Of a DNA stretch of 40,861 nucleotides, positions 18,189 through 25,067 are shown one piece after another. The position numbers and the translations under genes are program-made. The stretch is taken from contig DATKUB010000019.1 of the NCBI GenBank assembly GCA_035530875.1, positions 1-40,861 on the forward strand. The letters run 5' to 3'. The notes below the pieces were generated by a model that worked only from the letters and a program-made list of their open reading frames with translations, did no database searches and was not told the origin of the DNA. The stretch is from JANXYY01 sp035530875 (GTDB lineage Bacteria > Actinomycetota > Actinomycetes > Nanopelagicales > Nanopelagicaceae). Every line of letters starts with the position of its first letter. The stretch's first letter is position 1.

Positions 18189-18335
18189 CCCGTGAGTGGC
18201 GGCTTGCCTCCCGTGAGCGGCGGCTTGCCTCCCGTGAGCGGCGGCTTGCCTCCCGTGAGTGGCGGCTTGCCTCCCGTGAGTGGCGGCTCCCCTCCCGTGA
18301 GCGGCGTCTCCCCTCCCGTGAGTGGCGGCTTGCCT
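18189..18335 (+). repeat. Tandem array of seven 21-bp units
   Basis: Seven consecutive 21-bp units, consensus starting CCCGTGAGTGGCGGCTTGCC, run without spacers. Units differ at a few positions (GAGTGG/GAGCGG; the fifth and sixth end CTCCCCT). The period is a multiple of 3, so the frame would read PVSGGLP repeats, but flanking codons show no protein-like signal and I treat the array as noncoding. Two further units lie inverted at 2728-2769. Confidence 0.92.
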
Positions 18336-18421
18336 CATCGTGAATTTAGTTTTAACAACAGTGAGGCCTCAATTCTCATAGCCGAATGGTTCTTGCAGCA
18401 TCACGCCAGCATCGTTGGCAG

Positions 18422-18649
18422 TTACGTCACGCGCCACCTGGAGGTGACTTTTTCGCACGCCTCGTCTGGCCAATCGGGGTGTCGGGTGAGGCTTCCAAAA
18501 CCACGGTGAACTGCTATCGGGAAGCCGACGCGATCCAGAAGCGGAACGTGTACCAACAAGCGAAGCCAAAATGGCGCGGTGCTCAGATCGAAAGAGGCTC
18601 CATAACCAGTCGGAATGTGGTTCCAGCCTTCAAGTCGCATAGAAATCAT
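18422..18649 (-). CDS. Possible 75-aa protein of unknown function
   Basis: The minus-strand frame from ATG 18649 reads MRLEGWNHIPTGYGASF then DLSTAPFWLRLLVHVPLLDRV and HRGFGSLTRHPDWPDE. The composition (aromatic, amphipathic, with Gly/Pro turns) looks protein-like, while the overlapping plus-strand frames do not. GAGAGG lies very close to the ATG. I do not recognise a domain. It could be an intact small gene or a fragment of a longer one. It fills the unit between the 21-bp array and the first 28-bp repeat and shares the strand of the next two genes. Confidence 0.4.
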   Translation of the reverse strand: MISMRLEGWNHIPTGYGASFDLSTAPFWLRLLVHVPLLDRVGFPIAVHRGFGSLTRHPDWPDEACEKVTSRWRVT

Positions 18650-18726
18650 TGCCTCTCATCCCTACCCAATAAGTCTAAGCCGAATCAATTCACCCGGATG
18701 AAACGCAACCGAGCAGATACTCGTTC

Positions 18727-18754
18727 TCAAGGGTTATTGGCACGCCCTAGCGTG
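18727..18754 (+). repeat. 28-bp dispersed repeat, copy A
   Basis: Starts TCAAGGGTTATTGGCACG and ends CCCTAGCGTG. It lies 2 bp beyond the stop codon of the minus-strand gene at 18757. Confidence 0.88.
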
Positions 18755-18756
18755 CC

Positions 18757-19422
18757 TTACCGCACCATCGCTGGGTAGGCGGCTCGTTCTGTTGCCACGA
18801 CGGGGGATATGTACACGAGATTTCCAGGGTCTTTGCTTCCACCTGTGCAGTAGGCCAGATCGGAAACGCCAGCGTCGCCCGATGCACGGCCAATGAGTTG
18901 GCCAGTGCTGTTAGGCATGTATACCTGAACGGTTGCCGCCTCCATGGCAATTCCGACGTCGCAGCGATATTTCGCGACGAAGAAGTAGGCACGACCACCT
19001 GCATGCAGTACTACGACTTGTGGCGCTGCATCCGTCACCCACTGGCCCCCACCGCGAACGTATCTAAAGGGCAGAATCCGGTGCTTGCTGTCATAGAGAC
19101 TGATCCCCGGGTAACCGCGTAGTTGGCACACGGTCTTTCCATGGTTGGTCAGTATGTAAACGTCTCCGTGCTCGCCGGTTCCAGGTGATATTCGGTCACC
19201 CAGACCGAGGGACAGGTTCGCGGTCCGACACTGGGCCTGGGTGGTCGCTGTCACTGATGTGATCGTCGAGGGTTGCGATTTTGACGCGATAGCACTGCAG
19301 GCACATAGGGTCAACGTCACTAACACCACTGTCACGGCTGGACCTGCCCTCAGGTGAAGTACCCGCTGCACCTTTCTAGAGTATGACGATTCGACAGCAT
19401 TACGTGAAATGAATCCTGTCAA
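18757..19422 (-). CDS. Secreted DUF4232-like protein, possible lipoprotein
   Basis: A hydrophobic segment at about residues 28-41 ends in LTLCAC, which can serve as a lipobox (Cys40 or Cys42). The mature part resembles DUF4232: C.TANLSLGLGDRISPGTGEHG, then ILTNHGKTVCQLRGYPGISLYD and later AYFFVAKYRCD, with paired cysteines likely to form disulfides outside the cell. DUF4232 proteins are common actinobacterial exported proteins without a known role. The TTG start at 19422 has no good ribosome binding site, and GTG at 19371 is an alternative. The stop codon abuts repeat copy A; repeat copy B lies upstream. Confidence 0.75.
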   Translation of the reverse strand: MTGFISRNAVESSYSRKVQRVLHLRAGPAVTVVLVTLTLCACSAIASKSQPSTITSVTATTQAQCRTANLSLGLGDRISPGTGEHGDVYILTNHGKTVCQLRGYPGISLYDSKHRILPFRYVRGGGQWVTDAAPQVVVLHAGGRAYFFVAKYRCDVGIAMEAATVQVYMPNSTGQLIGRASGDAGVSDLAYCTGGSKDPGNLVYISPVVATERAAYPAMVR

Positions 19423-19463
19423 TTTCGAGTGGCATTTCGGCAGACGCAGTCAGCCATCATCTG

Positions 19464-19491
19464 TCAAGGGTTACTGGCACGCCCTAGCATG
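19464..19491 (+). repeat. 28-bp dispersed repeat, copy B
   Basis: Starts TCAAGGGTTACTGGCACG and ends CCCTAGCATG. It lies 17 bp beyond the stop of the minus-strand lipoprotein gene at 19509. Confidence 0.9.
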
Positions 19492-19508
19492 TGTAGGTAT
19501 TCAACTTC

Positions 19509-20072
19509 TTATGAGACTCTGACCCAACCGATGGTGCCATAGCCTGAGACGTCCGTATTAGTCCACCCGTCCGCCAGTTCACGCTGATTGCATGTATCAC
19601 TTACTGACTGAGTTGACTGCGCGAGGATTGGATAATCACCCGAAGCAGTTGGAGTGAAATTCAAGACCACATTCCTCGTCTTGACTGTATTGGAATGGTC
19701 ATCGACGTAAGAGATAGCAGTCAAATGATTCGGCATGTGAGTTGGCCACTGACCTTTCATTACTGCGGTCCCAGGATCAAATATGAATACTCGTGCAGTC
19801 AAGACTCGTCCGCTCATGTTCGCAATCGCCACGGTGACCGTGACTGGTTGACTCACGGTCACTGCCACGAATGGTGCGTTAGATACCGCATCGATACCGG
19901 TCGCGCCTACGAGTTTGATAGTTCCTCCGGCAGAACACCCGGGATTGAGACTGTCCCCATGCGACTGAACAGATTTGTTGAGTGAGCCCACGGTGATACC
20001 GGAGGTGGACTGACTCGCGCAGCCAGTTAGTAAAAGACACATGAATGCCAACATGGCGCGACTGGAGTTCAT
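19509..20072 (-). CDS. Putative lipoprotein of unknown function
   Basis: The short signal peptide MNSSRAMLAFMCLLLTGC ends in a clear lipobox with Cys18. The mature part (about 170 residues) is rich in Thr, Val and Ser and looks all-beta: PFVAVTVSQPVTVTVAIANMSG and a closing GDYPILAQST..SDTC (two cysteines that could pair). An immunoglobulin-like fold is plausible. No family was recognised. ATG 20072 is nearly abutted by CGAGG. It occupies the unit between repeat copies B and C. Confidence 0.7.
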   Translation of the reverse strand: MNSSRAMLAFMCLLLTGCASQSTSGITVGSLNKSVQSHGDSLNPGCSAGGTIKLVGATGIDAVSNAPFVAVTVSQPVTVTVAIANMSGRVLTARVFIFDPGTAVMKGQWPTHMPNHLTAISYVDDHSNTVKTRNVVLNFTPTASGDYPILAQSTQSVSDTCNQRELADGWTNTDVSGYGTIGWVRVS

Positions 20073-20178
20073 ACCTCGAGACTAAGGCGAATCGCCAGCA
20101 TCATCAAAGTTGAATCATGTGGGTTGACAGTAAAACGGTGGGGTTGCATCTGGTTGCCTTGGGGGAACTCACAGTCCG

Positions 20179-20206
20179 TCAAGGGTTACTGGCACACCCC
20201 AGCATG
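20179..20206 (+). repeat. 28-bp dispersed repeat, copy C
   Basis: Starts TCAAGGGTTACTGGCACA and ends CCCCAGCATG. It lies in the divergent spacer between the lipoprotein gene (minus) and the DinB-like gene (plus). CTGG and CCAG within it can form a perfect 4-bp stem. Confidence 0.9.
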
Positions 20207-20353
20207 CTCTGGTGCGGCCAGGGTCCCATGAGTTGATTACTTATTGAAGTTCTTGAGATCCGACGGGTTCTTGTTCTCATAGTTTGCCCAGCCTCGGACT
20301 TAGCCAGGGAAGAATTGTGCTAGCGGAATTTGCGCACTGGTCGGCTAATATTA

Positions 20354-20382
20354 TTGACTCAATGTGTTGCTGAAATTATTCT
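20354..20382 (+). promoter_or_regulatory. Promoter of the DinB-like gene
   Basis: TTGACT (20354-20359), a 17-bp spacer and TATTCT (20377-20382) form a good housekeeping promoter. Transcription would begin about 25 bp before the GTG start at 20414. The promoter lies inside the C-D unit, so this unit carries its own promoter. Confidence 0.6.
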
Positions 20383-20413
20383 CCTTTATCTACTCGAATG
20401 AAAAGGAATTCCG

Positions 20414-20878
20414 GTGATTTCAATACAAAAATCCTTGGAACATTTGGCATGGTCAGATGACCGGATTATTGAAAAACTTGAGGAAGCGCAAGGCAAAATC
20501 TTTGATCTCTCGCTGGCTTCCGGTGAACGCACAATAGGGCAGATGGTCCAACACATTGTCGACGGAGCCGAATGGTACAGATACCTGCTTACCGGCGAAA
20601 AAGGAACGAACCTAAACGTTCCGGCGTCAAGAGAAGAGATGGCCACACTTCGCCAGCATTTGGCCCTTGTTAATGCGGCCGTCCTCGCCGAGGCCGACAA
20701 GGAAGATGAACTGCTTTCTTTTGACGAAGGCGGTGCTAAAGATCTCAGATCTACCATTTTGGCTCAAGCGGTCCTTCATTCGGCAGAACATAAGGCTCAG
20801 ATAGTTTCTACGCTGACGGTGCATGGTGTTACCTCCATCAATTTAGACAATTATGACATTTGGAATTTCCCAGGGTAA
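20414..20878 (+). CDS. DinB-like four-helix protein with His triad
   Basis: All-helical 154-aa protein. The three histidines expected for the DinB/YfiT metal site are His47 (MVQHIVDG), His122 and His126 (LHSAEHKAQ), which normally bind nickel or zinc. DinB superfamily members include thiol transferases and damage-inducible proteins of unknown function, and the exact role here is open. GTG 20414 has AAAGGAA at good spacing. It is the only gene of the unit between repeat copies C and D and has its own promoter. Confidence 0.8.
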   Translation: MISIQKSLEHLAWSDDRIIEKLEEAQGKIFDLSLASGERTIGQMVQHIVDGAEWYRYLLTGEKGTNLNVPASREEMATLRQHLALVNAAVLAEADKEDELLSFDEGGAKDLRSTILAQAVLHSAEHKAQIVSTLTVHGVTSINLDNYDIWNFPG

Positions 20879-20921
20879 TCATCCAAACGACTACAAACTG
20901 CAAGGCATCCCACCTATAGGA

Positions 20922-20949
20922 TCAAGGGTTACTGGCACACCCCAGCATG
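20922..20949 (+). repeat. 28-bp dispersed repeat, copy D
   Basis: Starts TCAAGGGTTACTGGCACA and ends CCCCAGCATG, identical to copy C over the whole 28 bp. It lies 43 bp after the DinB-like stop codon. Confidence 0.9.
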
Positions 20950-20968
20950 CGTCAGAGTCAACTCCAAC

Positions 20969-21106
20969 TCAAGACGTGGGGCCTGTTTCTTTCATTGCAG
21001 CTCGAACACCAGCTCGCGTTGCGCTGAATACGACGTACCAGAGAATCGCGATGGGGATCAGAGCGTAGGCGAGCATCAGCAAGGTTCCTATAGGCGCGAA
21101 ATTCAT
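20969..21106 (-). CDS. 45-aa single-span membrane peptide
   Basis: A very short minus-strand gene. ATG (21104-21106) is preceded by GGGGAG at 4-bp spacing, a strong ribosome binding site. The product starts MNFAPIGTLLMLAYALIPIA, continues ILWYVVFSAT, and ends with a positively charged tail (R31, R35, K39) and TGPTS. It has one transmembrane helix (about residues 6-28), with the charged C-terminus probably cytoplasmic. No family was recognised. It is the only gene between repeat copies D and E. A small toxin-like or regulatory membrane peptide is one guess. Confidence 0.6.
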   Translation of the reverse strand: MNFAPIGTLLMLAYALIPIAILWYVVFSATRAGVRAAMKETGPTS

Positions 21107-21178
21107 TTATCTCCCCAACTCAGGTTGTGTTTACATACTGTCACACAGATCCCGAGTTCGTCCTATTGTTGTCAGCGG

Positions 21179-21206
21179 TCAAGGGTTTTTGGCACGCCCT
21201 AGCATG
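21179..21206 (+). repeat. 28-bp dispersed repeat, copy E
   Basis: Starts TCAAGGGTTTTTGGCACG and ends CCCTAGCATG. It lies between the 45-aa membrane peptide gene and the membrane-anchored protein gene at 21345. Confidence 0.88.
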
Positions 21207-21344
21207 ATTTGGCTGTCTGTGAATTGTCGACGAAAAGGTACCTGTTTAGGCGGTTCTCTTGATTCTTTCAATCTACGCTGCACAATGAAAGATGTGAAGT
21301 TGCTTAGGCCAGAGCTCTGGCGATTCAAGAGAAGAATTACTTAA

Positions 21345-22187
21345 ATGATCACTTTAACAAAAACAACGAAGATAATCCTAGGGGCAGTAGTAATTCTTGT
21401 GGTGGGATTTGGGGCAAGGGCGATCACCTCACCAAAGAAGCTCGCGCCAAACCTTGCCGCCAAACTCGCCTCTTGTAAAGCGTTTCCCAATGATTCAAAA
21501 CAAAATGTTTTTGAGACAACAAGACTCACTATTAAACTTCCAAAGGATATATATCCGGGCCTTGCAGGTAGTCAACTTAAGTTCAAAACAGTGAACGGAA
21601 CAGCGACGGCTGGATGGGTTTCAAATGCCGGACCGATGAGCCAATCTCACGGCGTAACCGCAAACTGTTGGTCCTATTACTATGAATTTGACGGTACCGG
21701 GGAAGTAGATCTGACTGCCTCCAGCTCCATCAAGGGCATACCAAATTACTTAGTGCGTTTCATCGTAGGTCCGGTGCTAACCGATCAAAAAATACTTTAT
21801 CGCAACGACCAATACGGGTTTACCGTCGAACTTCCTAAAACATGGCAGGGATATTCTGTGCTCACCCAACACTGGATCGGGTATGCGACTGGTGGATCAC
21901 ACGGCGATGTGAACACAGAAAAAGGTCCGCAGATTATTATTAGAAACCCACAGTGGACAACTGAGAATAATTGGCAACCCATTCCCATTATGGTTTTCAC
22001 GCTGAGGCAATGGAATGCGCTTCAACTTGGAAGTTATCTCGTAAGTGCCGCGCCGATTCCTCCAAGCGAACTAAGTCGCAACGCCCGGTACGTGTTTGCA
22101 CTTCCTCCTCGTTATAACTACGCATTCACAAAAGGTTGGCGTGAAGTGGAGATGATCCTACAAAGCAAACCCCTTCATGCATTCTGA
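21345..22187 (+). CDS. Membrane-anchored extracytoplasmic protein of unknown function
   Basis: An N-terminal membrane segment (about residues 8-27, KIILGAVVILVVGFGARAI) anchors a 250-residue external part. Residues of about 50-145 form a beta-rich domain. The C-terminal region contains YRNDQYGFTVELPKTWQGY, then IIIRNPQWTTENNWQPIPIM, VFTLRQWNAL, SAAPIPPSELSRN and ARYVFALPPRYNYAF. From memory this C-terminal pattern occurs in uncharacterised proteins of Patescibacteria and other phyla; I could not verify this. The gene is relatively AT-rich beside the flanking core genes. It shares the unit between copies E and F with a downstream lipoprotein gene. Confidence 0.75.
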   Translation: MITLTKTTKIILGAVVILVVGFGARAITSPKKLAPNLAAKLASCKAFPNDSKQNVFETTRLTIKLPKDIYPGLAGSQLKFKTVNGTATAGWVSNAGPMSQSHGVTANCWSYYYEFDGTGEVDLTASSSIKGIPNYLVRFIVGPVLTDQKILYRNDQYGFTVELPKTWQGYSVLTQHWIGYATGGSHGDVNTEKGPQIIIRNPQWTTENNWQPIPIMVFTLRQWNALQLGSYLVSAAPIPPSELSRNARYVFALPPRYNYAFTKGWREVEMILQSKPLHAF

Positions 22188-22242
22188 CCTGTCATTTGTA
22201 GTCAATCTTTGCGTGATCCAATCAGTGAGGCACAATAAAAGT

Positions 22243-22617
22243 ATGAAGTTCGTGGGGCAAGTACGTAATGGCCTAGTCTCCTACTTCATTATGGGAGCAA
22301 TAACGTCGGCTCTCACCGGATGCCAGAGTTCTTCGTCTCAAGCCACACCAGCGCTAACATCCGCCAAGGTTGGGATTCCTTACAGCTTCAATCTCTTAAC
22401 CCATTGTGGCGTCGAATATCTTCTGTTCGATGGAAAGGCATGGAAGACCGACACTCCTTTGGGAGATGGGATGGGCAATCCGCCACCCGATTGGCCCTCG
22501 CCCTTTGCCCTAGGTGTCGTGACGTTGGTCAACGCGTCCCAACTGACTTTCACTTTGCCCGGCAGGGCTCCGGTTCAATTTCATGTAACTCCAGAGAATG
22601 TGCCAATTTGCTCCTGA
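22243..22617 (+). CDS. Small putative lipoprotein
   Basis: MKFVGQVRNGLVSYFIMGAI plus TSALTGC form a signal peptide with lipobox Cys27. The mature part of about 98 residues contains FNLLTHCGVEYLLFDGKAW, PPPDWPSPFALGVVTLVN and a closing beta-rich stretch. The HCG..Y..FDG pattern followed by P.PF..G..TL recurs, from memory, in small uncharacterised secreted proteins. ATG 22243 is chosen over upstream in-frame starts because it gives a clean signal peptide. It lies 55 bp after the previous gene and probably shares its transcript. Confidence 0.65.
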   Translation: MKFVGQVRNGLVSYFIMGAITSALTGCQSSSSQATPALTSAKVGIPYSFNLLTHCGVEYLLFDGKAWKTDTPLGDGMGNPPPDWPSPFALGVVTLVNASQLTFTLPGRAPVQFHVTPENVPICS

Positions 22618-22651
22618 TTACCAAGGGAATAAACCAATAGGTGTGTTTCCC

Positions 22652-22679
22652 TGAAGGGGTATTGGCACACCGCAGCATG
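22652..22679 (+). repeat. 28-bp dispersed repeat, copy F (most divergent)
   Basis: Starts TGAAGGGGTATTGGCACACC and ends GCAGCATG. It differs from copies C and D at four positions. It lies 11 bp beyond the stop of the CDF gene and is the last copy seen. Confidence 0.8.
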
Positions 22680-22690
22680 TGCAGCCGGTA

Positions 22691-23575
22691 TTACAGATGC
22701 ATTTCGCCTTCGTGATCCTGGTGACCGCTCTGTTCAAGTTGGAAGGTGGAGTGTTCGATGTCGAAATGGTCACTGATGCAATTACCGAGTTTGTCCAGGA
22801 GTGGACCGCCAATGTTCTGTGCGAATATCTTGTCACTGACGACTACATGCGCGGATAGAACCGGCATGCCGGATGTGATCGTCCAGGCATGCAAGTCATG
22901 AACGTCTTCGACACCGGCTACCTCTAATAGGTGTTCGCGTACTACCTCGAGATCGATATTCTTCGGTACTGCTTCGACCAAGACATTCAACGCATCGCGC
23001 AACAACGTCCAGGTCCTCGGCAGAATCATCAGACCAATAATCAGGCCAGCAATTGCATCGGTTTGTTTGAAGCCCGTCACTCTAATGATGAGAGATGCAA
23101 TGACGACAACTCCGGCACCCAGCAGGTCAGAAAGCACTTCGAGGTAAGCACCTCGGATATTGAGGCTATTGCGCTGCCCTGCTCTCAGTATCCATGCAGC
23201 AATGGCATTGCCCAGTACGGCAATCATTGCGAAAGCAAGCATGCTCCCTGCTGCCACATTCGGCGAAGATGTCAGTCGTTGAACTGACTCCACAATGATG
23301 GAAATGCCAACAGCCATGAGGAAGACCGAGTTGAGAACAGCGGCCAGAATCTCGGCTCGCTGCCAGCCGAAAGTGCGACGAGCCGTTGGTGCGCGGGCAG
23401 CTAAAGCAACCGCGCCGAGAGAAAGAGCCAGCGCGGAGACGTCTGTGAGCATGTGGCCCGCATCCGCCAGCAGCGCTACGGATCCAGTGACAAGCGATCC
23501 AATGACTTCAACGAGCAGGATCGTCAGGGCGATAGCCAGTACCATTCGCAGCCGACCACGATGCCCCGCGGTCAC
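22691..23575 (-). CDS. Cation diffusion facilitator family transporter (CzcD/ZitB-like)
   Basis: A six-span exporter that swaps divalent metal, usually zinc, for protons across the plasma membrane. The first membrane site is DAGHMLTD. The second is EVLSDLLG, where Glu replaces the more usual His. The cytoplasmic C-terminal domain has EDVHDLHAWTITSGMPVLSAHVVV, and the protein ends with a His/Glu tail (SGHQDHEGEMHL). GTG 23575 is the only in-frame start and lacks a clear ribosome binding site; the codons just upstream read GHDHTKT, a His-rich stretch usual in CDF N-termini. The regulator gene lies 78 bp upstream on the same strand. Confidence 0.92.
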   Translation of the reverse strand: MTAGHRGRLRMVLAIALTILLVEVIGSLVTGSVALLADAGHMLTDVSALALSLGAVALAARAPTARRTFGWQRAEILAAVLNSVFLMAVGISIIVESVQRLTSSPNVAAGSMLAFAMIAVLGNAIAAWILRAGQRNSLNIRGAYLEVLSDLLGAGVVVIASLIIRVTGFKQTDAIAGLIIGLMILPRTWTLLRDALNVLVEAVPKNIDLEVVREHLLEVAGVEDVHDLHAWTITSGMPVLSAHVVVSDKIFAQNIGGPLLDKLGNCISDHFDIEHSTFQLEQSGHQDHEGEMHL

Positions 23576-23653
23576 CGTCTTGGTGTGGTCATGCCCCGTG
23601 TTTATTGCGCCACGTTTTCTACTATTTGCTCAGTCGAGATATTACGGAGGGGA

Positions 23654-24433
23654 TCAGGCACCCAATTCCACATCTGTCTCTTCGATATCGCTTGCCAGCC
23701 GAAAACCGACGCTTCTGATAACGGTGATTACTTCAGGTCCGCCGTTGGTTCGTATCTTAGTTCGTAGTCTTGAGGCATGGGTATCAATGATGTGGGCAGC
23801 CCCGATCCCTTTCATGATGCCGACCGCTTGCAGAATTTGGTCGCGGCTAAAAATTCGTTGCGGGTCCTCCATTAATAATTGCAAGAATTGAAACTCAGTG
23901 TTGGTCAGAGCTAGCCTTTTTCCGGATACCGTGAAGCGATGTTGGGCCAAGTCCATCTCTAGCGCACTCCAAGTAAGAATATTTGCCTTGATGGCGCGCT
24001 GGCCATCTCCTCTATGCATTTGCTGCGTGATGCGCGACGTTAAGATTTTGGTGTCGATAGGTTTGGCGATGTAATCATCGGCACCAGCTCCCATACACAT
24101 GCCTTCGTCGATTACTTCATCGCGGTTAGTGAACATCAAAATTGGGACGATGGAAGCAGCCCGAACCCACCGGCAGAACTCCAAGGCTCGGAGTGGCCCA
24201 GAGGTTAAATGGATGATCACCAAACTCATGTCGTGTTCATTAAATATCTCGGTGGCTTCGACAGGTGAGGGCGTGTCGTAAACGACAAAACCCATAACTT
24301 CCAAATGCAACCTGACCATCAGCCGATCCTCTGGCTGATCTTCAAGAAGCAGCACGGTAGGCAATGAAACTGACTCCGGCATTTTGGGTGCCACCCCCTT
24401 TCCAACAAGAGTCGAGATGAGAAGGTGCGTCAC
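23654..24433 (-). CDS. OmpR/PhoB-type response regulator lacking the phospho-acceptor Asp
   Basis: The receiver domain (about residues 26-142) keeps the acidic pair Glu31-Asp32, Thr of ILMFTNR and Lys of YIAKP, but the Asp that is normally phosphorylated is His75 (SLVIIHLTSGP). The C-terminal winged helix (about 155-250) is typical: LTNTEFQFLQLLMEDPQRIF and HIIDTHASRLRTKIR. It is therefore an atypical receiver, possibly controlled by ligand, partner or level rather than phosphorylation. No histidine kinase is adjacent. GTG 24433 has GAGAGAG upstream; ATG 24382 would remove 17 atypical residues. It may regulate the downstream CDF exporter. Confidence 0.9.
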   Translation of the reverse strand: MTHLLISTLVGKGVAPKMPESVSLPTVLLLEDQPEDRLMVRLHLEVMGFVVYDTPSPVEATEIFNEHDMSLVIIHLTSGPLRALEFCRWVRAASIVPILMFTNRDEVIDEGMCMGAGADDYIAKPIDTKILTSRITQQMHRGDGQRAIKANILTWSALEMDLAQHRFTVSGKRLALTNTEFQFLQLLMEDPQRIFSRDQILQAVGIMKGIGAAHIIDTHASRLRTKIRTNGGPEVITVIRSVGFRLASDIEETDVELGA

Positions 24434-24675
24434 GATTCTCTCTCAAAAGACCGAAACCTGCAATTGGAGGCAGAAAATTGGCACGTCAGAGGGGCGGATG
24501 AGATAGCGAATGGAAGGAGAGCTGCGGTATCTGCTAGAGGTACATCACTCTTCGCCCCCAATTAGTGAGCAGAGATTTATCACGAACTCATCGCGTTCGT
24601 CTCTCAAACATGCACCCCTATTGCATGGCCAAAATTTGTAAGTATGTTGGGTATATCGAAGGTATTTGACACTCG

Positions 24676-24984
24676 TTGGCACCAGAGATCACTTCAAATG
24701 TTTCGATGCTTCCTCCAAGAATGGACGTTGACATGGATGACAAAATTAGACCCACAGATCTCGAGCTCGTAGGGCTTAGATCGAAAGTGGAACAAGCCTT
24801 AGGCGATATTTCGGACTATGAAGCTTGGGTGGCTGAAGACCGTATCGCGCAGGCAATTCCGCCCGTCAGCATTGATCCTCAGGCACCTTCGCCCGTGAGT
24901 GTTGATTCTGAACTAACACATACGGTGCCAAAGCAGAAGGTCTGGAACACCTGGGATCAATGGGAGGAAATGAGAGCGCAATAA
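24676..24984 (+). CDS. Small acidic hypothetical protein
   Basis: About 84-102 aa, depending on start. The frame shows a charged helical part (DLELVGLRSKVEQALGDISD then YEAWVAEDRIAQAI), a Pro/Ser linker with two similar segments (PPVSIDPQ and SPVSVDSE), and a Trp-rich end WNTWDQWEEMRAQ. No family was recognised. TTG 24676 has no good ribosome binding site, and ATG 24721 or 24733 are equally possible. It is divergent from the regulator gene with 242 bp between. That spacer holds no other gene that I can support. Confidence 0.5.
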   Translation: MAPEITSNVSMLPPRMDVDMDDKIRPTDLELVGLRSKVEQALGDISDYEAWVAEDRIAQAIPPVSIDPQAPSPVSVDSELTHTVPKQKVWNTWDQWEEMRAQ

Positions 24985-25007
24985 ATGCGGGCGCCCTCAG
25001 AGGTCAT

Positions 25008-25032
25008 GGACCGTATCCTTAAGGGACGGTCC
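25008..25032. terminator. Hairpin between convergent genes
   Basis: GGACCGT (25008-25014) and ACGGTCC (25026-25032) form a perfect 7-bp stem around an 11-nt loop that contains CCTTAAGG. It lies between the convergent small acidic protein gene and GH130 gene. No T tract follows on either strand, so termination is likely but not sure. Confidence 0.4.
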
Positions 25033-25067
25033 ATTGCCTTGCCCGGCCATTGTTTGACACCCTTAAC

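Noticed and set aside
18162..18509. Open frame with PVSGGLP heptapeptide repeats
   Set aside because: The frame exists only because the repeat period is 21 bp. Flanking residues are not protein-like, the start is a TTG without a ribosome binding site, and the same units occur in noncoding DNA at 2.7 kb.
18386..18778. 130-codon plus-strand frame
   Set aside because: Basic, low-complexity composition without a ribosome binding site. It runs through repeat copy A and into the end of the neighbouring minus-strand gene.
18727..22679. Sigma-54 promoter in the 28-bp repeats (TGGCAC...GC)
   Set aside because: The distance between GG and GC is 9 bp instead of 10, genes do not start downstream in a consistent way, and actinobacteria lack sigma-54.
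18727..22679. CRISPR array
   Set aside because: Spacing between repeats is 0.2-1.5 kb and filled with genes; there are no uniform spacers and no cas genes.
18727..22679. Classical integron with attC sites
   Set aside because: The repeats are shorter than usual attC sites and lack the RYYYAAC/GTTRRRY ends, the genes are on both strands, and no integrase gene lies in the window. Only an integron-like organisation remains possible.
23295..23891. 198-codon plus-strand frame across the CDF and regulator genes
   Set aside because: It is antisense to two well-recognised genes; its Arg/Ser/Ala-rich composition is typical of shadow frames.
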